Positions 9,473-17,523 of a stretch of 64,000 nucleotides of DNA are shown piece after piece. Location of the stretch: NCBI GenBank assembly GCA_006739055.1, contig AP019702.1, positions 2,073,001 to 2,137,000 of the forward strand. Direction: 5' to 3'. Source of the DNA: Allostella vacuolata (GTDB lineage Bacteria > Pseudomonadota > Alphaproteobacteria > ATCC43930 > Allostellaceae). The notes below the pieces were generated by a model. The model was given only the letters and a program-made list of their open reading frames with translations. It did no database searches and was not told the origin of the DNA. Position 1 is the stretch's first letter. Every line of letters starts with the position of its first letter. A program made the translations under genes and the position numbers.

Positions 9473-9571
9473 GCGTCCCTCGACTGGGCTCGGGATGAGG
9501 AATTTCTCTTTTTGCCACAAGCATTTGTGCAGAGGGAGATGCCCCTCATCCGGAGCCCGGTCGAGGGACGC
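9473..9571. repeat. REP-like imperfect palindromic element, about 100 bp
   Basis: Arms 9473-9500 and 9544-9571 (28 bases each) are complementary except for about two positions. The central part is also self-complementary: CACAA and TTGTG flank a GCAT loop, with flanking CTC/GAG-rich pairing. The arm contains the pattern CCCTCGACTGGGCTCGGGATGAGG in imperfect form. It resembles the short dispersed palindromes (consensus roughly CTTCGACAGGCTCAGGATGAGG) frequent between genes of many alphaproteobacteria. Copy number in this genome cannot be judged from one window. Confidence 0.65.
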
Positions 9572-9671
9572 TGCGACCGAGGGGCAATGCCCGGTTTCTA
9601 TCTCGTGGGGTCGTGACCGGCCCGGGCAGAAGGGAGGCAGGCCCGAGGGGCGAGGCGCCCGGCGGAGTTTG

Positions 9672-9697
9672 GGAACATGCCTTCATGCCCGGGCGTT
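9672..9697 (+). promoter_or_regulatory. EcfG-type (general stress response) promoter
   Basis: GGAAC at 9672-9676, 17 intervening bases, and CGTT at 9694-9697 match the alphaproteobacterial EcfG consensus GGAAC-N16/17-CGTT at every defined position. Expected transcription start is near 9703-9706, giving a leader of roughly 26-30 bases before the ATG at 9732. If real, the downstream OmpA-domain protein belongs to the PhyR/NepR/EcfG general stress regulon. Confidence 0.6.
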
Positions 9698-9698
9698 G

Positions 9699-9721
9699 GA
9701 TCATCAGCGTCTCTGATGATC
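9699..9721 (+). promoter_or_regulatory. Perfect 9-bp stem-loop in the leader of the OmpA-domain gene
   Basis: GATCATCAG (9699-9707) and CTGATGATC (9713-9721) are exact complements around a 5-base loop. The stem ends directly against the weak ribosome-binding region GGAAA (9722-9726) and 10 bases before the ATG. It could act in RNA as a translation-modulating hairpin or in DNA as an operator overlapping the transcription start. Confidence 0.45.
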
Positions 9722-9731
9722 GGAAACCGGC

Positions 9732-11246
9732 ATGAAGTTCAAATCCGCGCTGCTCGCGACCACGGTCGGCCCGCTCCTGGCCTTCACCGCCCTGCCGTCC
9801 GTCGCCCAGAAGCCGGATCTGACCGTCGCCCAGGCGCAGACCGAGCCTTCTGAGCAGAACCGGCGGCGCGAGGACCGCTCGCCGCCGCAGGCGACGCCCG
9901 ACCGTTCGCAACGCCCGGATTCGCGCGAGCAGGGTGAGCGTCCGGCCTCGCCGCCGCCGCGGGCGGCCGATGCGCCCCGTTCCGCCGATCAGCCCCGCCC
10001 GGTGCAGCCGCCGCGCGCTTCCGACCGGCCGGCGGCGCCGGACCGTCCGCCCGAGCCCCGCCGTGCCACGGAAACCCCTCGCACCACCGGCCCCGGGCGC
10101 GCCGATGGCCCGCCCGCGGCCGCGCCGCCGGACGCCAAGCCCCCGGTGCCGCCCGCGGCCGAGCGTCGCCCGGACCGCCCGGCGCCGGCCCGGGGCGAAG
10201 CCCGTCCGGTGGTTCCGCCGCGACCGGCCGAGCCGCCCCGCGCCGCCGAGCGGCCGTCGCCGGTCAAGCCGCCGGAGCCGCCGGCCCAGGCCGACCGCGA
10301 CCGGCCCTCCGTCGTCCCGGCGATCCGGCCGCCCGCCATCGTCGATCAGGCGCGGGCGCGGCGGCTCGAGGACCTGCAGGGCAGCCGGACGGAATCGCGC
10401 GAGGAAGGCCGCACCACGATCCGTGAGGGCAACCGCACCATCACCCGGGAGGGCGGCCGCGGCATCATCCGCCATGACGACCTCGACCGCTTCCGCGGCG
10501 GCGGCCGCGAGGTGTCGGTGCAGCAGCGCGGGCGCGAGGTGGTGACGACGGTCGCCCGCCCGGACCGCACCCGGGTCGTCACCGTGGTCGACGCGGACGG
10601 CCGCCTGATGCGCCGCAGCCGCCTGGATGCCCGCGGCCGCGAGACCGTCATCATCGACAACCGCCGCGCCCGCGGCCAGGGCAGCCGGCCCTTCGTCGAC
10701 CTGCCGCCGCCGGCGGTGCGCATCCCGCTCGATCGCTATGTCGTCGCGGCCGGCGCGGTGAGTGCGGCCGTGCTCTACGAGACCCTGCGGGCGCCGCCGG
10801 TCGACCGGCTCGAGCGCGCCTACGCGCTCGACGAGATCCGCTACAGTTCCAGCCTGCGCGACCGCATGCGGCGGATCGACATCGACACGCTGACGTTCGA
10901 CACCGGGTCCTGGGAGGTGAAGCCCGACCAGGCCGCCCAGCTCGAGCAGATTGCCGATGCCATGCGCCGGGCGGTCAAGGCCAACCCGGCCGAGCTGTTC
11001 CTGATCGAGGGCCACACCGACGCGGTCGGCTCCGACATCGACAACCTGTCCCTGTCGGACCGCCGCGCCGAGGCCGTCGCGGCCACCTTGTCGGAGCGCT
11101 TCGCCGTGCCGCCGGAGAACCTGGTGACCCAGGGCTATGGCGAGGAGTTCCCGAAGATCGCGACCGACGGGCCGGAACGGCAGAACCGCCGCGTCGCCGT
11201 CCGCCGCATCACCCCGCTGATGACCGGCAAGCCCGCCCGCTCCTGA
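9732..11246 (+). CDS. OmpA-domain envelope protein with long Pro/Arg-rich linker
   Basis: Exported protein of 504 residues. A signal peptide (about 1-25, ending near VAQ) is followed by about 180 residues dominated by Pro, Arg, Ala and Asp, a short Arg/Gly-rich segment, a predicted membrane or hydrophobic stretch near 335-350, and a C-terminal OmpA/MotB peptidoglycan-binding domain (about 385-495). That domain shows FDTGSWEVKPDQ, EGHTDAVGSD and NRRVAVR motifs. OmpA domains grip the peptidoglycan diaminopimelate, and the linker could span the periplasm. No OmpA beta-barrel is present. The base composition of the linker is extreme even for this window. Confidence 0.8.
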   Translation: MKFKSALLATTVGPLLAFTALPSVAQKPDLTVAQAQTEPSEQNRRREDRSPPQATPDRSQRPDSREQGERPASPPPRAADAPRSADQPRPVQPPRASDRPAAPDRPPEPRRATETPRTTGPGRADGPPAAAPPDAKPPVPPAAERRPDRPAPARGEARPVVPPRPAEPPRAAERPSPVKPPEPPAQADRDRPSVVPAIRPPAIVDQARARRLEDLQGSRTESREEGRTTIREGNRTITREGGRGIIRHDDLDRFRGGGREVSVQQRGREVVTTVARPDRTRVVTVVDADGRLMRRSRLDARGRETVIIDNRRARGQGSRPFVDLPPPAVRIPLDRYVVAAGAVSAAVLYETLRAPPVDRLERAYALDEIRYSSSLRDRMRRIDIDTLTFDTGSWEVKPDQAAQLEQIADAMRRAVKANPAELFLIEGHTDAVGSDIDNLSLSDRRAEAVAATLSERFAVPPENLVTQGYGEEFPKIATDGPERQNRRVAVRRITPLMTGKPARS

Positions 11247-11262
11247 GGCCGCCGCACCGATC

Positions 11263-12036
11263 CTAGTCGGCGACGTCCGTGTGCAGCAGCAACTCGTCGG
11301 GTATGGCGGCGGCGGCCGGCGCCATCGTCGCCCAGCCCGACGGGCCGAGCGCCTCCAGCGGCTGGAAGCGGACCTTGTAGGCCATCTTGCGGCTGTCGGC
11401 GATCCAGTAGCCCAGATAGACATAGGGCAGGGATTGGACGACCGCCTGTTCCACCAGCCGCAGGACCAGCATGGTGCCGAGGCTGCGCCGCGCCTGGTCG
11501 GGATCGAAGAAGCTGTAGACGGCGGAATAGCCGTCGTCCAGGCGATCGGCCAGGCACGCCGCGAACAGCTGGCCCGCCGCATCGCGCAGGGTCAGCAGCC
11601 GGGTCTCGATCGGGCTGTCCTCGACCATCGCGCGATAGTCGCCATAGGTCATGGTCGCCATGTCGCTCTCGGCATGGCGGGAGCGCTGGTAGCGGGTGAA
11701 CAGGCGGTATTGCTCGCCGGTCGCCCGGGCCGGCTCCTCGGCCGTCGCCAGTTCGTCGCTGAGCCGCGCCAGCCGGCGCAGGTTGCGGCTCGGCACGAAG
11801 CGGTCGACCGCGACGCGCACCGGGACACAGGCGTTGCAGCCGGCGCAGGCCGGGCGATAGGCTAGGTGGTGGCTGCGGCGGAAGCCGGCCCGCGACAGGC
11901 CGTTGTAGAGGCTGGCTGCCGTCGGTCCCGCGATCTCCGTCAGGACCTTCCGCTCCATCTTGCCGTCCAGATAGGGGCAGGGCAGGGCGGCGGTCCGGTA
12001 GAAATGCTGCAGCGGCTGCGGCGCAAGGCGGTTCAT
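11263..12036 (-). CDS. bpt: Aspartate/glutamate leucyltransferase (N-end rule)
   Basis: Bpt/Ate-family aminoacyl-tRNA-protein transferase, 257 residues, which adds leucine from leucyl-tRNA to proteins with N-terminal Asp or Glu and marks them for ClpS-ClpAP. The N-terminal cysteine cluster is at residues 64, 67 and 70 (RPACAGCNAC). The GNAT-like half includes the motif YLGYWI near residue 205. The ATG at 12036 (MNRLAPQPLQHFYRT) is chosen because the 28 residues upstream of it are unlike the family. It is divergent from the flavin reductase gene, with 122 bases between them, and converges on the OmpA-domain gene. Confidence 0.88.
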   Translation of the reverse strand: MNRLAPQPLQHFYRTAALPCPYLDGKMERKVLTEIAGPTAASLYNGLSRAGFRRSHHLAYRPACAGCNACVPVRVAVDRFVPSRNLRRLARLSDELATAEEPARATGEQYRLFTRYQRSRHAESDMATMTYGDYRAMVEDSPIETRLLTLRDAAGQLFAACLADRLDDGYSAVYSFFDPDQARRSLGTMLVLRLVEQAVVQSLPYVYLGYWIADSRKMAYKVRFQPLEALGPSGWATMAPAAAAIPDELLLHTDVAD

Positions 12037-12158
12037 CGCCGTATTGTCACCAGCCGGCGCCTTGACGTCCAGCGAATGACGCGGAAATTCGGCGCTTCCG
12101 AGTTGGCGTGGCCGCAACATTGCTTTAGATCAGGTCGCCTTGCCACGAAACAGGCGCC

Positions 12159-12644
12159 ATGCCGTTCGATCATCGCCAATTCCGCGACGTGATGGGCAGC
12201 TTCGCCACGGGGGTCGCCGTGGCGACGACCCGGGATGCGGCCGGCCGGCCGGTCGGCGTCACGGTCAGCTCGTTCACGTCGCTGTCGCTCGATCCGCCCC
12301 TGATCCTGTTCTGCCTCGAATGGGTGGCGGAGAGCTGGGCCGCGTTCCGCGACGGCGAGTTCTTCGCGATCAACATCCTGGGCGAGGACCAGGCGGCGCT
12401 GTCCTCGCGCTTCGCGTCGGTCCGGGCAGACCGCTGGGCCGGGATCGAGGCCATGGACGGGCTGCATGGCTGCCCGCTGCTGCCGGGCACGGTCGGCTGG
12501 GTCTCCTGCCGCAAGGAAACGGTCCATGAGGGCGGCGACCACGCCATCATCGTCGGCCGGGTCGAGGCGCTGGAGCGCGACCCGGCGCGTTCGCCGCTCC
12601 TGCACTTCCGCGGCGCCTATGGCCGCTTCGAGCGGGCGGGATAG
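12159..12644 (+). CDS. Flavin reductase-like FMN-binding protein
   Basis: A 161-residue member of the flavin reductase domain family. The conserved start FRDVMGSFATGVAVATT, the FMN-phosphate loop VSSFTSLSLDPPL and the C-terminal HFRGAYGRF are all visible. Such proteins reduce FMN or FAD with NAD(P)H and often supply a separate monooxygenase. No monooxygenase is adjacent, so the partner is unknown. No clear Shine-Dalgarno sequence is present. It lies 75 bases upstream of the ThDP-enzyme operon in the same direction and might be co-transcribed. Confidence 0.85.
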   Translation: MPFDHRQFRDVMGSFATGVAVATTRDAAGRPVGVTVSSFTSLSLDPPLILFCLEWVAESWAAFRDGEFFAINILGEDQAALSSRFASVRADRWAGIEAMDGLHGCPLLPGTVGWVSCRKETVHEGGDHAIIVGRVEALERDPARSPLLHFRGAYGRFERAG

Positions 12645-12719
12645 GCGGCTTGTCTCGGACCGGCCGGTTCGGTAGCGTCCTTTCCCCCGAAATCAGCTTC
12701 ACGAAACCACGGTAGCAAC

Positions 12720-14363
12720 ATGGCACGGATGTCGGGCGGCGATGCCCTCGTCGCGACGCTGGTCGAGCATGGCGTGACCGTGGGCTTCACCGTCCCCGGC
12801 GAAAGCTTCCTGGCGGTGCTGGAAGGGCTGCGGCGCGCCCGCAACCGCCTGCGCCTGGTCAACGCCCGGCACGAGGGGGCGGCGGCCTTCGCGGCCGAGG
12901 CCTTCGGCAAGATCGCCGGCCGGCCGGCGGCCGTCTTCGTCAGCCGCGGGCCCGGCGCGACCAACGCCTCGATCGGCATCCACACCGCGATGCAGGATTC
13001 GACCCCGCTGCTGCTCTTCGTCGGCGACGTGCCGCGCCGCGTGCAGGACCGCGAGGCCTTCCAGGGGGTCGACTACCGGCGCTTCTTCGGCGCCATCGCC
13101 AAGGCGGTGATCCAGCCCTTCGGCCCCGAGGACGTGGCTGAGGCGACGGCGCGCGCCTGGCGCACCGCCACCAGCGGCCGCCCCGGCCCGGTCGTGGTCG
13201 TGCTGCCGGAGGACGTGACCGAGGCGGAGTTCGACGGCGGCGTGATCCCCCGCCCGCCGCGGCGGATCGCGGCCGCGCCTGCTGCCGACGCGCTGGCCGA
13301 CGCGGTGGCGGCGATCGCCGGCGCGCGGATGCCGGTCATCGTCTGCGGCGAGATGGTGGCGCTGCACCAGGCGCACGACGCGCTGGTCCGCTTTGCCGAC
13401 CGCTCCGGGGCGCCGGTGCTGGCCGCCTTCCGGCGGCAGGACTGCTTCCCCAACGGCCACCCGGCCTATGCCGGCCATCTCGGCCTGACGCGCGAGCCCT
13501 ATATCCGCGCGCTGTGGGCGGCGGCCGACGTGGTGGTCGCGGTCGGGACCCGGCTCGACGACATGACGACGGAGGAGTTCACCTTCGTCCGGCCGGACCA
13601 GACGGTGATCCAGCTCCACCCCGACCCGGCGGTGGCGGCGGCCTCCGGCGCGGCGATCGCGCTCGCCGCCGACCTGGTCCTGTCGCTCGATGCCATGACC
13701 GCGGCCCTGCCCGAGGCGCCCGGGGCGCGGCTGGCGGAACGCGACCGCGTCCATGCGCTGGAAGCCGCCCATGCCGGCTTCGCCCAGCGCCCGGCGATCG
13801 GGGCGGTCGACATGGTCAAGCTGGTGGAAGCCGTTGCCGCCGCGGTGCCGGCGGATGCGATGATCGCAACCGATGCCGGCACCTTCGGCAGCTGGGTCTA
13901 CCGTCATTATCCGTGGCGCCTGCCGTTCACCCAGGTCGCGCCGGAAGTGGGGGCGATGGGCGCGGGCGTGCCGGGCGCGATCGGCGCCTCGCTCGCCCGG
14001 CCAGATGCGACCATCGTCGCCTTCGTCGGCGACGGCGGCTTCCTGATGACCGGGTCGGAGCTGGCGACCGCCGTCGAGGAGGGCATCCCGGTCAAGGTGG
14101 TGCTGTGCGACAACGCCGCCTATGCCTCGATCCTGATCCACCAGCATCGCCGCTATGGCGGCGACGCCTATCACGGGGTGACGGTGAAGAGCCCCGACTT
14201 CGCCATGCTGGCGCGGGGCTATGGTGCCGCGGCCTGGACGGTGCGCGAGACGGCGGAGTTCGGGCCTGCGTTCCAGGCCGCCCTCGCCCATGACGGGCCG
14301 GCGCTCGTGCATGTCCTGACCGACGTGCGCGACGGCTCGGCCAGCGGTCCCCTGCAGCGATGA
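12720..14363 (+). CDS. Thiamine-diphosphate-dependent enzyme, acetolactate synthase-like
   Basis: A 547-residue ThDP enzyme of the acetolactate synthase/benzoylformate decarboxylase superfamily. The N-terminal pyrimidine-binding domain carries the catalytic Glu in NARHEGAAAFAAE (about residue 47). A middle Rossmann-like domain follows, and the C-terminal pyrophosphate-binding domain shows VGDGGFLMTGSELATA with the metal ligand Asn further on (CDNAAY). These enzymes decarboxylate a 2-oxoacid or oxalyl-like substrate or carboligate it. It lacks features tying it to IlvB, and no small regulatory subunit is adjacent, so a catabolic role is more likely. It overlaps the CoA-transferase gene by four bases (ATGA). 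Confidence 0.85.
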   Translation: MARMSGGDALVATLVEHGVTVGFTVPGESFLAVLEGLRRARNRLRLVNARHEGAAAFAAEAFGKIAGRPAAVFVSRGPGATNASIGIHTAMQDSTPLLLFVGDVPRRVQDREAFQGVDYRRFFGAIAKAVIQPFGPEDVAEATARAWRTATSGRPGPVVVVLPEDVTEAEFDGGVIPRPPRRIAAAPAADALADAVAAIAGARMPVIVCGEMVALHQAHDALVRFADRSGAPVLAAFRRQDCFPNGHPAYAGHLGLTREPYIRALWAAADVVVAVGTRLDDMTTEEFTFVRPDQTVIQLHPDPAVAAASGAAIALAADLVLSLDAMTAALPEAPGARLAERDRVHALEAAHAGFAQRPAIGAVDMVKLVEAVAAAVPADAMIATDAGTFGSWVYRHYPWRLPFTQVAPEVGAMGAGVPGAIGASLARPDATIVAFVGDGGFLMTGSELATAVEEGIPVKVVLCDNAAYASILIHQHRRYGGDAYHGVTVKSPDFAMLARGYGAAAWTVRETAEFGPAFQAALAHDGPALVHVLTDVRDGSASGPLQR

Positions 14364-15574
14364 GCGACCCGGCGCCGGGGCCGCTCGCCGGGGTCCGCGT
14401 CATCGACCTGACCGCCGTTTTCCTCGGCCCGGTCGCGTCGCAGACGCTGGGCGACCTCGGTGCCGACGTGATCAAGGTGGAGACGCCGGCCGGCGACATC
14501 ACCCGTTCGATCACGCCCGCGCGCAACCCCGGCATGGGAACCGGCTTCCTGGCGGTGAACCGCAACAAGCGCTCGCTCGTGCTGGACCTGAAGCGGCCGG
14601 ACGCCCGGGAGGCGCTGGGCCGGCTGGTGGCCGGTGCCGACGTGCTGATGCACTCCATGCGCCCGCAGGCGATGGACCGGCTGGGGCTCGGCCCCGTCGC
14701 CGCCCGGGCGATCAACCCGCGCCTCATCCACTGCGCGGCCTACGGCTACCGGCGCGAGGGGCCGCATGGCTGGCGGCCGGCCTATGACGACGTCATCCAG
14801 GCCGTATCGGGCCTGGCCGCGCTGCAGGCGAGCTTCGCTGGCGAGCCGCGCTACGTCCCCAACTCGATGGTCGACAAGCTGGTCGGGCTGACCGTCGCCT
14901 CGGCGATCAACGCCGCCCTCTTCCACCGCGAGCGCACCGGCGAGGGCCAGGCGATCGAGGTGCCGATGTACGAGACCATGGTCGCCTTCCTGCTGCCCGA
15001 GCACATGGCCGGCCGCGGCTTCGCCCCGCCGGAGGGGCCGGCCGGCTACGGCCGGGTGCTGGCGCCGCACCGCCGGCCCTACCGCACCGCCGACGGCCAT
15101 ATCGGCGTGCTGCCCTATACGGTGGAGCAGTGGCAGCGCCTGTTCACCCTGATCGGCCGGCCGGAGATGGCCGGCGACCCGCGGGTGACCGACGGCCCGA
15201 CCCGCAACCGCCATGTCGGCGACCTCTACGAGATGGTCGCCGACGCCATGCCGGCCCGCTCGACCGCCGACTGGCATGCCGAGTTCGACGCCGCCGACAT
15301 TCCGGCCATGCCGGTGCAGGACCTGGACCAGGTGCTGGGCTGCCCGCACCTGGCCGAGGTCGGCTTCTTCGAGACGCACCGCCACGAGACCGAGGGCGAT
15401 CTCGTCTTCCTCGGCCATCCGGTGCGCTACGAGCGCACGCCGGCCGCCATCCGCCGCCTGCCGCCGCGCCTCGGCCAGCACACGCGCGAGGTGCTGGGCG
15501 AAGCCGGCTACGACCCTGCCGCCATCGACCGGCTGCTCGCGAACGGTGCCGCCGTCGCCGAGCAGCGACCCTAG
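14360..15574 (+). CDS. Type III CoA-transferase (CaiB/BaiF family)
   Basis: A 404-residue family III CoA-transferase, which moves CoA between carboxylic acids through an Asp-acyl intermediate. The start PLAGVRVIDLTAVFLGP with GADVIKVETPAGD is the hallmark N-terminal domain, and the probable catalytic Asp lies in PAYDDVIQAVSGL (about residue 140). Coupling to a ThDP enzyme recalls the formyl-CoA:oxalate transferase / oxalyl-CoA decarboxylase pair, but neither protein has the specific features that would let me name it so. The start overlaps the previous stop, and the RraA-like gene follows after 36 bases. Confidence 0.88.
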   Translation: MSDPAPGPLAGVRVIDLTAVFLGPVASQTLGDLGADVIKVETPAGDITRSITPARNPGMGTGFLAVNRNKRSLVLDLKRPDAREALGRLVAGADVLMHSMRPQAMDRLGLGPVAARAINPRLIHCAAYGYRREGPHGWRPAYDDVIQAVSGLAALQASFAGEPRYVPNSMVDKLVGLTVASAINAALFHRERTGEGQAIEVPMYETMVAFLLPEHMAGRGFAPPEGPAGYGRVLAPHRRPYRTADGHIGVLPYTVEQWQRLFTLIGRPEMAGDPRVTDGPTRNRHVGDLYEMVADAMPARSTADWHAEFDAADIPAMPVQDLDQVLGCPHLAEVGFFETHRHETEGDLVFLGHPVRYERTPAAIRRLPPRLGQHTREVLGEAGYDPAAIDRLLANGAAVAEQRP

Positions 15575-15610
15575 GACCGACCCAGCGGCCAACAGAGGAG
15601 GAAACCCGCC

Positions 15611-16315
15611 ATGACCAACCTGACCCAAGCCGATCTCGACGCGCTCACCGCCTGGGACACGCCGACCATCTGCAACGCGCTCGAGCTGACCTCGCCGGAG
15701 CGGCGCGCGACCGGCTTCACCGTTCGCCACCTGCACTGCCCCTTCCCGGGCCTGAAGCCGATCATCGGCTATGCCCGCACGGCGACGATCCGCTCCAAGC
15801 ACGTGCCGACGCGCGACAAGGCGGCGATGCGCCAGCAGCGCACGGCCTACTACGAGTATGTCGCCGCCGGCCCGCGGCCGACCGTTTCCATCATCCAGGA
15901 CCTGGACGGCCCGGACATGGGCTTCGGCGCCTTCTGGGGCGAGGTGCAGACCAACATCCACAAGGGCCTGGGCTGCCTGGGGCTCGTCACCGACGGCTGC
16001 ATCCGCGACCTCGACATGGTGGCCGAGGGCTTCCAGATGCTCGCCGCCAGCTATGCGCCGTCGCATGCCCATGTCCATCTCGTCGATTTCGGCGGGCAGG
16101 TGCAGGTGGCGGGCATGATCGTCAGCTCGAACGACCTGGTGCATGCCGACCGGCACGGCGCGGTGGTGGTGCCGGCCGACGTCGTGAAGAAGATCCCGGC
16201 CGCCATCGACCTGCTGACCCGCCGCGAGAAGGTCATCCTCGACGCCGCCAAGGCCCCCGACTTCGACATCGAGAAGCTGAAGAAGGCGATGGGCGAGGCG
16301 GACGAGATCCACTGA
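15611..16315 (+). CDS. RraA-like protein, probable 4-hydroxy-2-oxoacid aldolase/decarboxylase
   Basis: A 234-residue RraA/HMG-aldolase-fold protein. The signature GLVTDGCIRDLDMV (about 124-137) supplies the Arg-Asp pair that binds substrate and metal in 4-hydroxy-4-methyl-2-oxoglutarate aldolases, so a retro-aldol or oxaloacetate-decarboxylase-type reaction giving pyruvate is more likely than regulation of RNase E. It has a strong ribosome binding site, GAGGAGG, about 9 bases before the ATG. It sits in the operon between the CoA-transferase and the aminotransferase, which supports a catabolic role. Confidence 0.82.
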   Translation: MTNLTQADLDALTAWDTPTICNALELTSPERRATGFTVRHLHCPFPGLKPIIGYARTATIRSKHVPTRDKAAMRQQRTAYYEYVAAGPRPTVSIIQDLDGPDMGFGAFWGEVQTNIHKGLGCLGLVTDGCIRDLDMVAEGFQMLAASYAPSHAHVHLVDFGGQVQVAGMIVSSNDLVHADRHGAVVVPADVVKKIPAAIDLLTRREKVILDAAKAPDFDIEKLKKAMGEADEIH

Positions 16316-16340
16316 CCCAGCAAGCCCGGAGTTCCGTTCG

Positions 16341-17501
16341 GTGAAGCCCGCGAACCGCATCCTGTCCGGCTACGGCACGACCGTCTTCGAGGTCATGTCG
16401 CAGCTCGCCCGTGCCCACGACGCCGTCAATCTCGGCCAGGGCTTCCCCGACGACCGCGGCCCGGAGGATGTCCTCCGGGTCGCGGCCGAGGCGGTCCTCG
16501 AGGGCCCCAACCAGTACCCGCCGATGACCGGCATTCCCGAGCTGCGGCGGGCGGTGGCGGCGCACGGCAAGCGGTTCTACGGCCTCGACGTCGACTGGGA
16601 GCGCGAGGTGCTGGTGACCTCCGGCGCCACGGAGGCGCTGGCATCCTGTCTCTTCGGCCTGATCGAACCGGGCGACGAGGTGGTGCTGTTCGACCCGCTC
16701 TATGACAGCTACCTGCCGATCGTCAGGCGCGCGGGCGGCATCCCCAAGCTGGTGGCCCTCTCGCCTCCGGAATGGGAGCTGCCGATCGACCGGCTGAAGG
16801 CCGCCTTCAGCGACCGGACCAAGCTGGTCCTGCTCAACACGCCGATGAATCCGGCGGCCAAGGTCTTCACCCGCGAGGAGCTGGGCGAGATCGCCGCCCT
16901 GCTGGAGAAACACGACGCCTATGCGGTGTGCGACGAGGTCTACGAGCACATCGTCTTCGACGGCCGCCGGCACCAGAGCCTGATCACGCTGCCCGGCATG
17001 CGCGAGCGCTGCCTGAAGATCGGCTCGGCCGGCAAGACCTTCTCCCTGACCGGCTGGAAGGTCGGCTACGTCACCGCGACGCCGGCCCTGCTGCAGCCGG
17101 TCATGCGCGCCCACCAGTTCCTGGTCTTCACCACCCCGCCCAACCTGCAGCGCGCGGTCGCCCACGGACTGGAGAAGGACACGGGCTATTTCGACCAGCT
17201 GTCGGGGGGCATGCAGGCCAAGCGGGACCGGCTGTCGACCGGCCTGTCGCGCATCGGCTTCGCGGTACTGCCCTGCGAGGGCACCTATTTCGTCAATGCG
17301 GACTTCCGTCCGCTCGGCTTCAACGGCGACGACGAGGCCTTCTGCAAGCACATCACGGCCGAGGCCAAGGTGGCCGCGATCCCGGTCAGCGCCCTCTATG
17401 CCGAAGGCACGGTGCGCAACTATGCGCGCTTCTGTTTTGCCAAGCGCGACGAGATCCTGGACGAGGCGGTGGACCGGCTGGGTCGGTTCTTCGGGGCCTG
17501 A
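16341..17501 (+). CDS. PLP-dependent class I/II aminotransferase
   Basis: A 386-residue fold-type I aminotransferase starting at GTG 16341. The Schiff-base Lys lies in SAGKTFSLTGWKVGY (about residue 236), with the phosphate-binding Ser/Thr in TSGATEALA and the Asp/Tyr pair in CDEVYEH. NLGQGFPD near the N-terminus resembles the methionine/kynurenine aminotransferase group (YbdL-like). One active-site feature departs from the family: the usual NPHNP turn reads NTPMNPAAK. It ends the operon with the ThDP enzyme, CoA-transferase and RraA-like genes, and could make or remove the 2-oxoacid used by the ThDP enzyme (inference). Confidence 0.87.
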   Translation: MKPANRILSGYGTTVFEVMSQLARAHDAVNLGQGFPDDRGPEDVLRVAAEAVLEGPNQYPPMTGIPELRRAVAAHGKRFYGLDVDWEREVLVTSGATEALASCLFGLIEPGDEVVLFDPLYDSYLPIVRRAGGIPKLVALSPPEWELPIDRLKAAFSDRTKLVLLNTPMNPAAKVFTREELGEIAALLEKHDAYAVCDEVYEHIVFDGRRHQSLITLPGMRERCLKIGSAGKTFSLTGWKVGYVTATPALLQPVMRAHQFLVFTTPPNLQRAVAHGLEKDTGYFDQLSGGMQAKRDRLSTGLSRIGFAVLPCEGTYFVNADFRPLGFNGDDEAFCKHITAEAKVAAIPVSALYAEGTVRNYARFCFAKRDEILDEAVDRLGRFFGA

Positions 17502-17523
17502 GCCCCGGTTCTCCGCCACCGGA

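Larger units (their letters stand above)
9396..9731. other. 336-base non-coding region between parC and the OmpA-domain gene
   Basis: No convincing gene is seen. The left two thirds holds a long palindromic element (9473-9571). The right third holds an EcfG-type promoter match and a perfect 9-bp hairpin just before the downstream start codon. Each is listed separately. No terminator with a T-run was seen for parC. Confidence 0.6.

Noticed and set aside
10000-10340. Repeat-like Pro/Arg codons in the OmpA-domain gene as a CRISPR or tandem repeat
   Set aside because: No fixed unit length or conserved unit; it is low-complexity coding sequence.
12103-12131. TTGGCG-N17-TAGATC as a promoter of the flavin reductase gene
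   Set aside because: Only three of six bases of the -10 match; listed as too weak to annotate.
14360-15574. Naming the CoA-transferase and ThDP enzyme as the oxalate pair frc/oxc
   Set aside because: The ThDP enzyme lacks the recognisable oxalyl-CoA decarboxylase features I know, and the additional genes do not fit oxalate breakdown.
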